Assembly: GCA_009784625.1 (NCBI GenBank) | Contig: WRBI01000014.1 | Location: 1-49,006 of the forward strand | Direction of reading: 5' to 3' | Length of the DNA: 49,006 nt | From: Oscillospiraceae bacterium | Lineage (GTDB): Bacteria; Bacillota; Clostridia; Oscillospirales; Ruminococcaceae | Shown: positions 1 through 7,792 of the stretch, in pieces | Position numbering within the stretch: the first letter of the stretch is position 1 | Layout: each line of letters opens with the position of its first letter | Notes under the pieces: generated by a model | What the model saw: the letters and a program-made list of their open reading frames with translations, nothing else | The model's database searches: none | What the model was told of the DNA's origin: nothing | Program-made: the position numbers and the translations under genes

Positions 1-9
1 CGGGGGATT

Positions 10-120
10 CTTAAGGGGGGCCAGCTGGGGGCGTGCCCCCTGCCCCCCTTAAGCGGCCTTTTTGGTTACTTTTTTGGTCGTGGAAAAAAGTAACTCGGGG
101 GTTTGGGGGCGAAGCGCCCC
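10..120. repeat. GC-rich nested palindromes (intergenic repeat)
   Basis: Three perfect inverted repeats lie in a row. The first has 11-bp arms CTTAAGGGGGG (10-20) and CCCCCCTTAAG (43-53) and encloses a smaller hairpin GGGGGC/GCCCCC (27-40). The second pairs GTTACTTTTTT (65-75) with AAAAAAGTAAC (84-94). The third pairs GGGGCG (106-111) with CGCCCC (115-120). No gene is visible here. The layout resembles dispersed intergenic hairpin repeats of clostridial genomes, but copy number cannot be judged from one window. It could also act as a terminator region for the leftward topoisomerase gene. Confidence 0.6.
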
Positions 121-132
121 ATTTTAATTCCA

Positions 133-196
133 TCGGAGATTCCGATTAAATCCCTTAATGTCCGAAAGGCAAAGACTTCGGAGATTCCGATTAAAT
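133..196. repeat. Short direct repeat, two copies
   Basis: The 19-bp sequence TCGGAGATTCCGATTAAAT occurs at 133-151 and again at 178-196, exactly 45 bp apart. The sequences after each copy are also loosely alike. Each copy contains the small palindrome TCGGA-GAT-TCCGA. It lies just downstream of the topoisomerase gene stop. Confidence 0.6.
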
Positions 197-236
197 GCCC
201 GAAAGTCCCAAACGCAAGGCAAAACCACCACCTACC

Positions 237-2219
237 CTAGCTGACATCAGCAACCTCCAAATAATCCGGTCCAACAGTAGCGATAAACTCTTTCCGCCCA
301 GCCAAATTATCGCCCAGCAAAATCTCAAACATCTCGGCCGTAGCGGCCGCATCGGTAGGCGTCACCTTGATCAGACGACGGGTCTCGGGATTCATGGTGG
401 TCAGCCACATCATGTCCGGCTCATTCTCACCCAGCCCCTTAGACCGCTGGATGGTGTATTTCTTGTCCCCCAGCTTTTGCAGATATCGGGCCTTTTCGGC
501 CTCTGAGTAAGCAAAGTAAGTCTTGTCCTTAGCGGTGATCTCATAAAGCGGACTCTCGGCAATATAGACACAGCCGCGCTCAATGAGCGTGGGCACAAGG
601 CGATAAAGCATGGTCAGAATCAGCGTGCGGATCTGAAAGCCATCCACGTCGGCGTCGGTGCAGATGACCACTTTGTTCCAGCGAAGGGCATTAAAATCAA
701 AGCTGGCAAGGTCACCGCTCGCTTTTGAACGCGCCTCTACCCCGCATCCCAACACCTTGATAATGTCGGTGATGATCTCGTTTTTGAAGATTTTGCCATA
801 CTCAGCTTTCAGGCAGTTAAGGATTTTTCCCCGCACCGGAATGATGGCCTGGAACTCGCTGTCCCGGCTTAGCTTACATGCGCCCAAAGCAGAGTCACCC
901 TCAACGATGTAGATTTCGCGTTTTTCGAGGTCCTTGCTTCGACAGTCCACGAATTTTTGAACACGGCTGACCACATCCAGCCCGCCGGTCAGCTTCTTTT
1001 TAAGGTTGAGCCGGGACTTTTCGGCGTTTTCACGGCTGCGCTTGTTGATCAGCACCTGCTCGGCGATCTTGGCCGCGGCGTCCGGGTTCTCAAGGAAGTA
1101 GACTTCCAGCGACTGGCGCAGGAAATCCGCCATCGCCTCGTAGATGAATTTGTTTGAGATCGCTTTCTTAGTCTGATTGGCGTAAGAGGTAACGGTAGAA
1201 AAAGAGGACGAAAAGAGCGCAAGACAGTCTTCGACGTCCTGGAATGTAATCTTGCTCTCGTTTTTGAGATATTTTCCCATCTGTTTGAGTAGTGCGTCGA
1301 TCTGTCCGGTAAACGCGACTTTAACCGCGCGGTCAGGTGAACCGCCGTGCTCGAGAAAACTCGAGTTGTGACTGTACTCAAGCAGCTTGTGTGTGTTGCT
1401 AAAGCAGAAAGCCACACTCAGCTTGACTTTGTAGTCCGGCTTGTCCTCCCGGTCGCGGCCGACTTTCTCAGTCTGCCAAAACTGGATGGGGGTCAGGGTT
1501 TCCTCGCCCACCCGTTCTTTGAGGTAGTCGATGATTCCGTCTGCGTAAAAGAAAGTCTGCTCGTCAAACCCGCCGCCCTCCCGCTCAACCCGCAGGAGAA
1601 AACTGACCCCTTTGTTGACCACAGCCTGCCGCCTGAGCACGTCGGCGTAGTAATCGTCGGAGATCGCGATGTCAGTAAAAACCTGGATATCCGGTTTCCA
1701 TTTGATGGTTGTACCGGTTTTGCTGCCGCTCACCGGCTCTTTAGACATCTCGCCGGATATCTCGCCATGCTTAAACGAGAGGTTATATTTTTGCCCTTCG
1801 CGCAGAATCTCGACCTGCATGTACTGCGAGGCGTATTGGGTCGCGCACAACCCCAGGCCGTTCAGGCCAAGTGAGTAGCCGTAGTCCTCCGCCTCGAACT
1901 TTCCGCCCGCGTACAACTCACAAAAGATCAGTTCCCAGTTGTATTTCTCTTCGTTTTGATTCCAGTCAACCGGAATCCCGCGGCCAAAATCCTGCACCTG
2001 GATCGAGTAATCCAAAAACTTAGTGACAATAATCTTACTGCCAAAGCCGAGCCTGGCCTCGTCCACCGAGTTTGATAATATCTCAAAAACCGAGTGCTCA
2101 CAGCCCTCAAGCCCGTCCGATCCAAAGATCACCCCGGGGCGCTTGCGCACGCGGTCGGCGCCTTTGAGCGATGAGATTGATTCGTTTGTGTACTGTACGC
2201 TTTTGCGTTTAGCGGTCAT
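237..2219 (-). CDS. Type IIA DNA topoisomerase B subunit (GyrB/ParE-like), divergent paralogue
   Basis: This 660-residue protein has the layout of a GyrB/ParE ATPase subunit, which uses ATP to drive DNA strand passage with an A-type partner. An N-terminal GHKL ATPase domain shows NSVDEARLGF, the GRGIP motif and a glycine-rich lid (GLNGLGL). The transducer domain follows, then a TOPRIM domain with EGDSALG, TDADVDG and a QRSKGLGE motif near the C terminus. Several signatures are off-consensus: the usual EGDSAGG reads EGDSALG, and the lid differs from the common GLHGVG. This suggests a second, specialised copy rather than the housekeeping gyrB. The start ATG has a GGGGG stretch 11 nt upstream. 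The tfoX-like gene ends 38 nt upstream on the same strand, so the two may be cotranscribed. No A subunit follows within the 236 bases that remain on the left. Confidence 0.85.
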   Translation of the reverse strand: MTAKRKSVQYTNESISSLKGADRVRKRPGVIFGSDGLEGCEHSVFEILSNSVDEARLGFGSKIIVTKFLDYSIQVQDFGRGIPVDWNQNEEKYNWELIFCELYAGGKFEAEDYGYSLGLNGLGLCATQYASQYMQVEILREGQKYNLSFKHGEISGEMSKEPVSGSKTGTTIKWKPDIQVFTDIAISDDYYADVLRRQAVVNKGVSFLLRVEREGGGFDEQTFFYADGIIDYLKERVGEETLTPIQFWQTEKVGRDREDKPDYKVKLSVAFCFSNTHKLLEYSHNSSFLEHGGSPDRAVKVAFTGQIDALLKQMGKYLKNESKITFQDVEDCLALFSSSFSTVTSYANQTKKAISNKFIYEAMADFLRQSLEVYFLENPDAAAKIAEQVLINKRSRENAEKSRLNLKKKLTGGLDVVSRVQKFVDCRSKDLEKREIYIVEGDSALGACKLSRDSEFQAIIPVRGKILNCLKAEYGKIFKNEIITDIIKVLGCGVEARSKASGDLASFDFNALRWNKVVICTDADVDGFQIRTLILTMLYRLVPTLIERGCVYIAESPLYEITAKDKTYFAYSEAEKARYLQKLGDKKYTIQRSKGLGENEPDMMWLTTMNPETRRLIKVTPTDAAATAEMFEILLGDNLAGRKEFIATVGPDYLEVADVS

Positions 2220-2257
2220 AAATGTAAATTACCCCCAAAGTTTATGTACCCGTAACC

Positions 2258-2527
2258 CTAGTCCAGCGGTGATCCCTTAAGGCTGTCGCTGTAAGCTTTC
2301 AGATCTTGTTTGACATCTTCTGGCAAACGGTTGTACTCGCGGCCGGTCACAGCGCCCTCCAGCGCGTAGAGGTGCACCAGACAAATGTTCGAACACTTTG
2401 ACTTTAGCTGGAAGAACGCCTCTTTGCTGCCGGTTTCTTTGAGCTGTTCGGCGGTTGTAATCCCGATGGCTTCCAGTTTCTGCTCGAACTCTTTACCCAT
2501 ATTGGGCAATGCGCTTAACCCACCCAC
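2258..2527 (-). CDS. TfoX C-terminal-domain protein
   Basis: This 89-residue protein matches the stand-alone TfoX/Sxy C-terminal domain: LPNMGKEFEQKLEAIGI near the N terminus (a helix-hairpin-helix-like segment), then YALEGAVTGREYNRLPE, the best conserved part of the family. In proteobacteria, TfoX/Sxy promotes competence-gene expression. Single-domain clostridial homologues have no settled role. The start is GTG with GGGAG nine nt upstream. It precedes the topoisomerase B gene on the same strand, a pairing that hints at DNA-related work, but this is inference. Confidence 0.8.
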   Translation of the reverse strand: MGGLSALPNMGKEFEQKLEAIGITTAEQLKETGSKEAFFQLKSKCSNICLVHLYALEGAVTGREYNRLPEDVKQDLKAYSDSLKGSPLD

Positions 2528-2558
2528 TCGATCAACTCCCTATAAAATCTTTAATCGG

Positions 2559-2587
2559 CTGACATTCGCGGTTTCGTGTGGTATAAT
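2559..2587 (+). promoter_or_regulatory. Sigma-A type promoter upstream of nadE
   Basis: CTGACA (2559-2564) and TATAAT (2582-2587) are separated by 17 bp, and TGG precedes the -10 (extended -10). Transcription would start near 2594, giving a leader of about 170 nt. A second extended -10, TGC-TATAAT, lies at 2652-2660, closer to the gene. Confidence 0.6.
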
Positions 2588-2762
2588 GTAACGTGCATAC
2601 GTTTTTTCGTGTGATACGACAATGCGCGCCAAACATCGTTTGCGACGCCTATGCTATAATAAACGCAATAACCCTGCAAGTCAACCTTTAACCCGCCGTT
2701 GGTAAGATTTTTAGCGGTTACACCAATATTTTTCCCGATCACTGTCTGGAGGTATGAGCACC

Positions 2763-4571
2763 ATGCAGAATATTTTTCGCTTAACCGCCGCCATCAACAA
2801 AGTTAACGCCGCCAACCCGCCCGAATGTTTGGGGGCGTGTACCGCGCTGTTGTCCGACCAAGCCATCGGGGACGCGGACATCACTGTCTTTCCGCGGCTG
2901 AGCTTGTCCGGCCCCAGTTGCGGCAATCTCTTTCGCTCGCCGGCTCTGCTTGAAGCCTGCGCCGACGCGCTCAGTGAAATACAGTCGGCATCCCAGGGCA
3001 AGAAGGGCTATGTCATCGTCGGCTTTGTGATGGACGACGGCGGTAAACCGGTCTCGGCTATGGCGGTACTTCACCAGGGCGAGCTGATCGGCGTGATCCC
3101 AACCCTGGATAACCCGCCCCCCCTCGCGTCCGGCGGTTATTCCCGCTACCTCTTGCCGATTGAGACCGTCTTTGCCTGCGGCGGGATGAACTTTTGTATT
3201 GTCAGCTGTTCCCTGCAAAATTTGGGACTGCGGATTGTCGAGGCCGCCAAAACCGGCTGTGACTTAATTCTCGTACCCGCTTACTCCCCCGCGGTCGCCG
3301 GGCAGGAGGACGAAGTGACCAATCTGCTGGCCTGTCTGAGCCGCTCGCTGGGTGTGGCCATCGCGGTGGTCAACGGCGGGGTGGGCGACACCTCTTCCCC
3401 TTACGTTTACCGCGGGTTTGCCAGCATTTTCGAGTGCGGGACAGAACTTGCCTACATGCAGACCGGCAGCGAGAGCGCCAGCTGTACGGTGGACATTGAC
3501 CTGGATGTTGTCCGCTCGTCCAAGCGCTCGCGGGGCTGCCCTACCCCTTTCCACTCCATCCCGGACAAAGGGCTGGGTTCCGGGCTTTTCCGGCCGCTTG
3601 TGCGCAACCCGTTTATCCCGGCTTATGGGCAGGAATCCTATCTGACCGATCTGTTTGAGCTGCAAGTTCGCTCGCTGGCCGCCCGGATGGAAAACATCGG
3701 GGTCAGCCACCTGGTTCTCGGCGTGTCCGGCGGGCTGGACTCAACCGCCGCGCTTTTGGCCGCGGTCAAAGCAGTGGACAACTTGGGGTTGCCGCGCGAA
3801 AATATCATCGGCGTGGTCATGCCCGGTTTTGGGACAAGCGAGCAGACCCGTGGCAACGCGCACACATTGATCGAGCGTCTGGGGGTCAGTTTGCGTGAGA
3901 TATCAATTGCGGCGTCGGTCACCCAGCACTTCGCGGACATCGGCCACAACGGCCAGGCCGACATCGTTTACGAAAACGCACAGGCCAGAGAGCGGACACA
4001 GATCTTGTTTGATATCGCCAACACAGTCACCGGAATTGTGGTCGGTACCGGCGATTTAAGCGAAGAAGCGCTCGGTTTTTGTACGTTCGGCGGAGATCAT
4101 CTATCCGGCTACAACGTAAATGTCTGTGTGAGCAAAACCACACTCCGCCAGCTCATCTGGCACCTCACCCAGGCCGGTATGGCCGGCGAAGTCAAAGAGG
4201 TGGTCACCGATATTTTGAACACGCCGGTCTCGCCCGAGCTTTTGCCGCTCAAGGACGGCGAAATCGCCCAGCGGACAGAGGAGCTGTTAGGTCCATACGA
4301 GCTGCACGATTTCTTTCTTTATCACTTTATCCGCTTCAACATGCGGCCGTCTAAGATATTGGCTTACGCGGTGGCCGCTTTTCCCGAGATTGAACCCGGC
4401 TATATCCGCGAAACGCTGATTGTCTTTATCCGGCGGTTTATACAGTCACAGTTTAAGCGGGCCTGCGCACCGGACAGCGCCAGCATCACCCAGGTCAACC
4501 TGAACGGCGTCAACTTTTACACGCCCTCCGACCTCGACCCCACCTTTTTGCTTGAGGAGCTTGGCGGTTAA
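2763..4571 (+). CDS. nadE: NAD(+) synthetase, NadE, with degenerate glutaminase domain
   Basis: NadE makes NAD from deamido-NAD, ATP and ammonia. The C-terminal synthetase domain is intact: the PP-loop SGGLDST, GTGDLSEEALGF, GGDHLSGYNVN and a final QFKRACAPD. The N-terminal half has the fold of the nitrilase-type glutaminase domain that normally supplies ammonia, but two of its three catalytic residues are changed. The Glu of FPEL reads Arg (FPRLSLSG, R45) and the Lys of VPK reads Thr (IPT, T114). A Cys (C149) remains at the expected place, with altered neighbours. The protein is also slightly short for the two-domain family (602 residues). The enzyme is therefore probably ammonia-dependent. 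I place the start at the ATG at 2763, ten nt after TGGAGG. The ATG at 2754 sits only one nt after that site. Confidence 0.9.
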   Translation: MQNIFRLTAAINKVNAANPPECLGACTALLSDQAIGDADITVFPRLSLSGPSCGNLFRSPALLEACADALSEIQSASQGKKGYVIVGFVMDDGGKPVSAMAVLHQGELIGVIPTLDNPPPLASGGYSRYLLPIETVFACGGMNFCIVSCSLQNLGLRIVEAAKTGCDLILVPAYSPAVAGQEDEVTNLLACLSRSLGVAIAVVNGGVGDTSSPYVYRGFASIFECGTELAYMQTGSESASCTVDIDLDVVRSSKRSRGCPTPFHSIPDKGLGSGLFRPLVRNPFIPAYGQESYLTDLFELQVRSLAARMENIGVSHLVLGVSGGLDSTAALLAAVKAVDNLGLPRENIIGVVMPGFGTSEQTRGNAHTLIERLGVSLREISIAASVTQHFADIGHNGQADIVYENAQARERTQILFDIANTVTGIVVGTGDLSEEALGFCTFGGDHLSGYNVNVCVSKTTLRQLIWHLTQAGMAGEVKEVVTDILNTPVSPELLPLKDGEIAQRTEELLGPYELHDFFLYHFIRFNMRPSKILAYAVAAFPEIEPGYIRETLIVFIRRFIQSQFKRACAPDSASITQVNLNGVNFYTPSDLDPTFLLEELGG

Positions 4572-4631
4572 CGGCATATCTTATCCCTTTTGCGTAAATA
4601 CTATTTAAAACGCGTAAAGGAGACAATCGCC

Positions 4632-5075
4632 ATGATAGAGCACAACCATCAAGATACCGACCTGCTTCAAGAAGTTTTTAAGGGCGCATCCATCGGGGAG
4701 CGCGGGGCCGGGCTGATGCTCGAAAAAGCCAGAGACGGCGGCCTTTCAGCCAAGCTGACCGACTATATGCGCGAGTATATGACCATCAAGCAAGAGGCCG
4801 CGCAGCAGCTCGCCGACCACGGTCAAACCCCCACCCCGCCCGGCATGACCGAAAGGCACGCCCAATGGCTGGGCATTCAGCTTGAAACCCTGATGGATAA
4901 AACCCCGGCACACATGGCCGAAATCCGGATGGAAGACAATGTCAAGAACTTGATCAAAGATATCGAGGCGATCAAGCGAAACCACGATACTTCACAGCCC
5001 ACCCGCGAACTGGCCGGCCGGCTGGTTCGTCTGGAAAACGACAGCTTTAACGCGATGAAAACCTATTTGAGCTAG
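4632..5075 (+). CDS. Small helical protein, possibly ferritin-like, function unknown
   Basis: This 147-residue protein is almost wholly predicted helix, with a pattern (LLQEVFKGASIGERGAGLML near the N terminus) that recalls uncharacterised ferritin-like helical-bundle proteins of clostridia. I do not recognise a specific family and no metal-ligand set is obvious. The start was set to the ATG at 4632 because AAAGGAG lies ten nt upstream; a longer reading from 4590 lacks such a site. It follows nadE by 60 nt and may share its promoter. Its TAG stop (5073-5075) lies inside the CTAG end of the MITE-like element that follows, so the original C terminus may have been altered by that insertion. Confidence 0.6.
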   Translation: MIEHNHQDTDLLQEVFKGASIGERGAGLMLEKARDGGLSAKLTDYMREYMTIKQEAAQQLADHGQTPTPPGMTERHAQWLGIQLETLMDKTPAHMAEIRMEDNVKNLIKDIEAIKRNHDTSQPTRELAGRLVRLENDSFNAMKTYLS

Positions 5076-5236
5076 GGCGTGTTGACACAAAGCTGAAGCC
5101 CGTATTTTGGTGAATTTTGAGCCTTTCTTCGTTGTCGTTCGTCGGAATACACACAGTATTCCTTCCTCCTCCGCCTTGAAATACTCGAAAATTCACTCAA
5201 AATCCGTGCATTCCCATTTGTGTCAACACACCCTAG
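5072..5236. mobile_element. MITE-like element, copy 1 (short form)
   Basis: The ends are inverted repeats: GGCGTGTTGACACAAA at the left and TTTGTGTCAACACACC at the right, each flanked by CTAG (5072-5075 and 5233-5236). A 4-bp CTAG duplication is what IS5-group transposases make. No transposase is encoded, so this looks like a non-autonomous MITE. It is the reverse complement of the copy at 9108-9313, nearly identical over its length, but lacks about 41 bp of the interior. Its left CTAG supplies the TAG stop of the upstream gene. Confidence 0.75.
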
Positions 5237-5309
5237 ACACTTGTGCCGCCTGCCGCCTGCGGCAGATCGAAGGTGGCAGGCGGAAACTTCGCGTGAGAAT
5301 GGAGCAAAC

Positions 5310-6170
5310 ATGGAACAATACGACACTATAATTGTGGGCAGCGGGCCGGCCGGGCTGGCTGCCGCCATCAACCTGAAGATTCGCAGAAAGCGTTTTTTGC
5401 TTTTCGGCTCCCAGCGGCTGAGCACCGCAGTCGAGCGCTCTGTGCGCATCGACAATTACTTAGGCTTTGCGACCATCACCGGCCCTGAACTGATCAAGCG
5501 GTTTAAACAGCATATCGAAAAAGCGGAGATCGAGATCACAAATGAACAGGTAACCACCGTCTACCCGATGGGCGACCACTTTTCGGTGTCGACATCCAAA
5601 AATCTCTACCAGTCGGCTGCTGTAATTCTGGCTACCGGCGCATCCCCCACCAGCCTTTTTCCGGGGGAAGAGCGGCTGCTGGGCGCGGGGGTCAGCTATT
5701 GCGCGACCTGTGACGCGCCAATCAGCAAAGGCAAAACGGTCGCTGTACTCGGCTGGGGAGATGAAGCTGTAGGCGAAGCCAATTTTTTGGCCGAGATCGC
5801 CGCTAAGGTCTATTACCTCCCGGTCAAGCCGCACAAAGCCGCTCTTAAAGATTCGATCATCCCGCTGACCGGCTCGGTCAAAGAGATTTTGGGTGACATG
5901 AAAATCCGATCCCTGCAAACAAGTGAGGAGAACATCGAGCTGGACAGCGTGTTTGTGCTGCGGGAAAGCTTGCCGCCAGGCAGCCTGGTGCCCGGACTAG
6001 AGGCCAAAGACGGTTTCGTGCAAGCGGATGAAAAGATGCAGACATCCATCCCCGGGCTGTTTGCCGCCGGCGACTTGACCGGCAAGCCGCATCAGCTAAT
6101 GCGCGCGGCCGGCCAAGGCCAGACCGCCGCGCTGACCGCCGCCGCTTATTTGGATGAGCTCAGGAAATAG
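5310..6170 (+). CDS. trxB: Thioredoxin reductase-like flavoprotein, probably not NADPH-dependent
   Basis: This 286-residue FAD protein belongs to the low-molecular-weight thioredoxin reductase family that reduces thioredoxin. It shows the FAD motif GSGPAGLAA, ATG near residue 108, the redox pair CATC (C131/C134) and the C-terminal FAD motif AAGDLTG. The pyridine-nucleotide domain keeps GxGxxA (GWGDEA, 148-153), but the HRRxxxR signature that binds NADPH is absent; the region reads YYLPVKPHKA. Similar loss is known in clostridial ferredoxin-dependent flavin thioredoxin reductases (FFTR), so ferredoxin may be the donor. The start ATG at 5310 has GGAG five nt upstream. The longer reading from 5220 begins inside the MITE and is rejected. 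trxA follows 20 nt downstream. Confidence 0.88.
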   Translation: MEQYDTIIVGSGPAGLAAAINLKIRRKRFLLFGSQRLSTAVERSVRIDNYLGFATITGPELIKRFKQHIEKAEIEITNEQVTTVYPMGDHFSVSTSKNLYQSAAVILATGASPTSLFPGEERLLGAGVSYCATCDAPISKGKTVAVLGWGDEAVGEANFLAEIAAKVYYLPVKPHKAALKDSIIPLTGSVKEILGDMKIRSLQTSEENIELDSVFVLRESLPPGSLVPGLEAKDGFVQADEKMQTSIPGLFAAGDLTGKPHQLMRAAGQGQTAALTAAAYLDELRK

Positions 6171-6190
6171 ACGATTAATCGAAAGGAACG

Positions 6191-6511
6191 ATGAAAACTA
6201 TGCAAGAATTAACCCGCGATACTTTTGAAAGCTTTATTGGTTCCGAAACGCCAACCGTGGTCGACTTTTGGGCCGAGTGGTGTATGCCCTGCAAGGTGTT
6301 TCAGCCCGTGCTTGAAGATTTAAGCAAAGACTTTGACGGCCAGATCGCGTTCGCCAAGATCAACATCGACGACTTTGGCGAATACGCACAGCGGTACGAA
6401 ATCGCCAGTATACCGACCATCATCGCGTTTAAAGGCGGCCAGCCGGTCGGGCAGATGGTCGGTGTCCGGCCCAAACAGGCTGTTGCTGACGCGCTGCAAA
6501 AGCTTCTGTAA
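6191..6511 (+). CDS. trxA: Thioredoxin
   Basis: This 106-residue thioredoxin has the active site WCMPC (C31/C34) in place of the usual WCGPC and the cis-proline segment SIPTII. It is a cytosolic protein-disulfide reductant. It lies directly after the thioredoxin reductase gene, its likely electron donor, with AAAGGA just before the start. The Met in the CxxC loop is unusual but tolerated in the family and may shift the redox potential. ATG at 6200 is an alternative start that removes three residues. Confidence 0.95.
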   Translation: MKTMQELTRDTFESFIGSETPTVVDFWAEWCMPCKVFQPVLEDLSKDFDGQIAFAKINIDDFGEYAQRYEIASIPTIIAFKGGQPVGQMVGVRPKQAVADALQKLL

Positions 6512-6564
6512 ACGCAGGCTTTTACGGCACATAAGACTTTTGACCTCCGACTGGGGAAACTTCT

Positions 6565-7782
6565 ATGAAGTTTGATTTTAACAAGCGCTATACAACCATC
6601 GCGATCTACGCATTGGCAATTTTGTTCTTGACCATTGTCTTTGCGCAAATGGTTCTGAATATCGGGGTGCTGCTCGGCTGGATTGGTGCTGCGGTTCGGT
6701 TTTCGCGGCCTTTTGTCTTTGGGCTCGCTTTCGCGTTTTTGCTTAACCCGCTTATGCGCGTTTTTGACGACCGGGTTTTCCCCCGGGTGTTCGCCGGCAA
6801 GTTGAAGCGAGGGCCAAGCCGCGCTTTCTCAATCTTGCTTACATATATTATAGCGCTCACCCTGGTCACATTGTTCATTGCACTTGCCATCCCGCAAATC
6901 ATTGCCAGCATTCTCAGCCTGGCTGACAACATTTCGGTTTATATCACAGCCCTTGAAGGACTGTATGCCCGGCTGATGGGCTATATTCGCTCCCTCGAGC
7001 AGGAGTCGTCCGTCGAGGTCATGCTTGGCACCGTGCTGGCCAGAATTTTGGATTCGATCGACAGTATGCTTGACCAAACCGGCGACCAAGCCACCCTGCT
7101 GATCGGGCGGGCGCTGGCCGCCACACAGTACATTACTTCAGCCGTGCTCAACATCTTTCTTGGGCTGATCGCATCCATCTATCTTCTGGCCAGCCGCGAG
7201 CGCCTGCTTGCCCAGCTCAACAAACTCAGCCGCGCGGTCTTCCCTGTCCGGCAGTACACTCTGCTCAAAGACATCGCCAAAGACTCCACCCGCATTCTCA
7301 GCGGCTTTGTGATTGGCCGTACCATTGAGTCTTTTATTGTCGGCGTACTCTGTTTTATCGGGATGACCATTCTGCGTCTCCCATACGCGGTGCTGATCAG
7401 CGCCATTGTAGGAATTACAAACGTCATCCCCTTCTTTGGCCCGTTTATCGGCGCCATCCCCAGCTTTTTGATCATCTATGTGCAAAGCCCGACCCAGGCC
7501 ATCTGGTTTGCCATCTTTATCCTGGTGCTTCAACAGTTTGACGGGAACTACATGATGCCCAAGATCGTGGGCGACAGCATCGGTATGCCGCCTGTTTGGG
7601 TGCTCTTTTCTATCCTGTTTTTTGGCGGGATGTGGGGTGTACTCGGGATGTTTATCGGTGTGCCGCTCTTTGCGATCATCTACTCAATCGTCAAGCGGAT
7701 CATCGCGTTTATCCTGACTAAGAAAGGTGAATCTACTCAAACCAAAGATTACGCATCCGAGAAAAACCCACTGAATAAGTGA
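6565..7782 (+). CDS. AI-2E family transporter (PF01594-type permease)
   Basis: This 405-residue multi-pass membrane protein has the family pattern: two N-terminal helices, a long soluble stretch, then five or more C-terminal helices with GITNVIPFFGPFIGAIPS, LQQFDGNYMMPKIVG and the final FIGVPLFAIIYSI. The family includes TqsA-type AI-2 exporters, YdiK/PerM-like proteins and Na+/H+ antiporters, so the substrate cannot be read from sequence. It lies 53 nt after trxA and 10 nt before the GNAT gene, in the same direction. The C-terminal tail is hydrophilic and low in complexity. Confidence 0.9.
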   Translation: MKFDFNKRYTTIAIYALAILFLTIVFAQMVLNIGVLLGWIGAAVRFSRPFVFGLAFAFLLNPLMRVFDDRVFPRVFAGKLKRGPSRAFSILLTYIIALTLVTLFIALAIPQIIASILSLADNISVYITALEGLYARLMGYIRSLEQESSVEVMLGTVLARILDSIDSMLDQTGDQATLLIGRALAATQYITSAVLNIFLGLIASIYLLASRERLLAQLNKLSRAVFPVRQYTLLKDIAKDSTRILSGFVIGRTIESFIVGVLCFIGMTILRLPYAVLISAIVGITNVIPFFGPFIGAIPSFLIIYVQSPTQAIWFAIFILVLQQFDGNYMMPKIVGDSIGMPPVWVLFSILFFGGMWGVLGMFIGVPLFAIIYSIVKRIIAFILTKKGESTQTKDYASEKNPLNK

Positions 7783-7792
7783 GGAGGTCGCA

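Noticed and set aside
1-236. CRISPR-like repeat at the left edge
   Set aside because: Only two direct copies, short spacing, no cas genes and strong palindromes of other kinds.
5220-5309. Upstream extension of the thioredoxin reductase by 30 residues
   Set aside because: It starts inside the right end of the MITE and the family begins at the MEQYDTIIVG segment, which has its own ribosome site.
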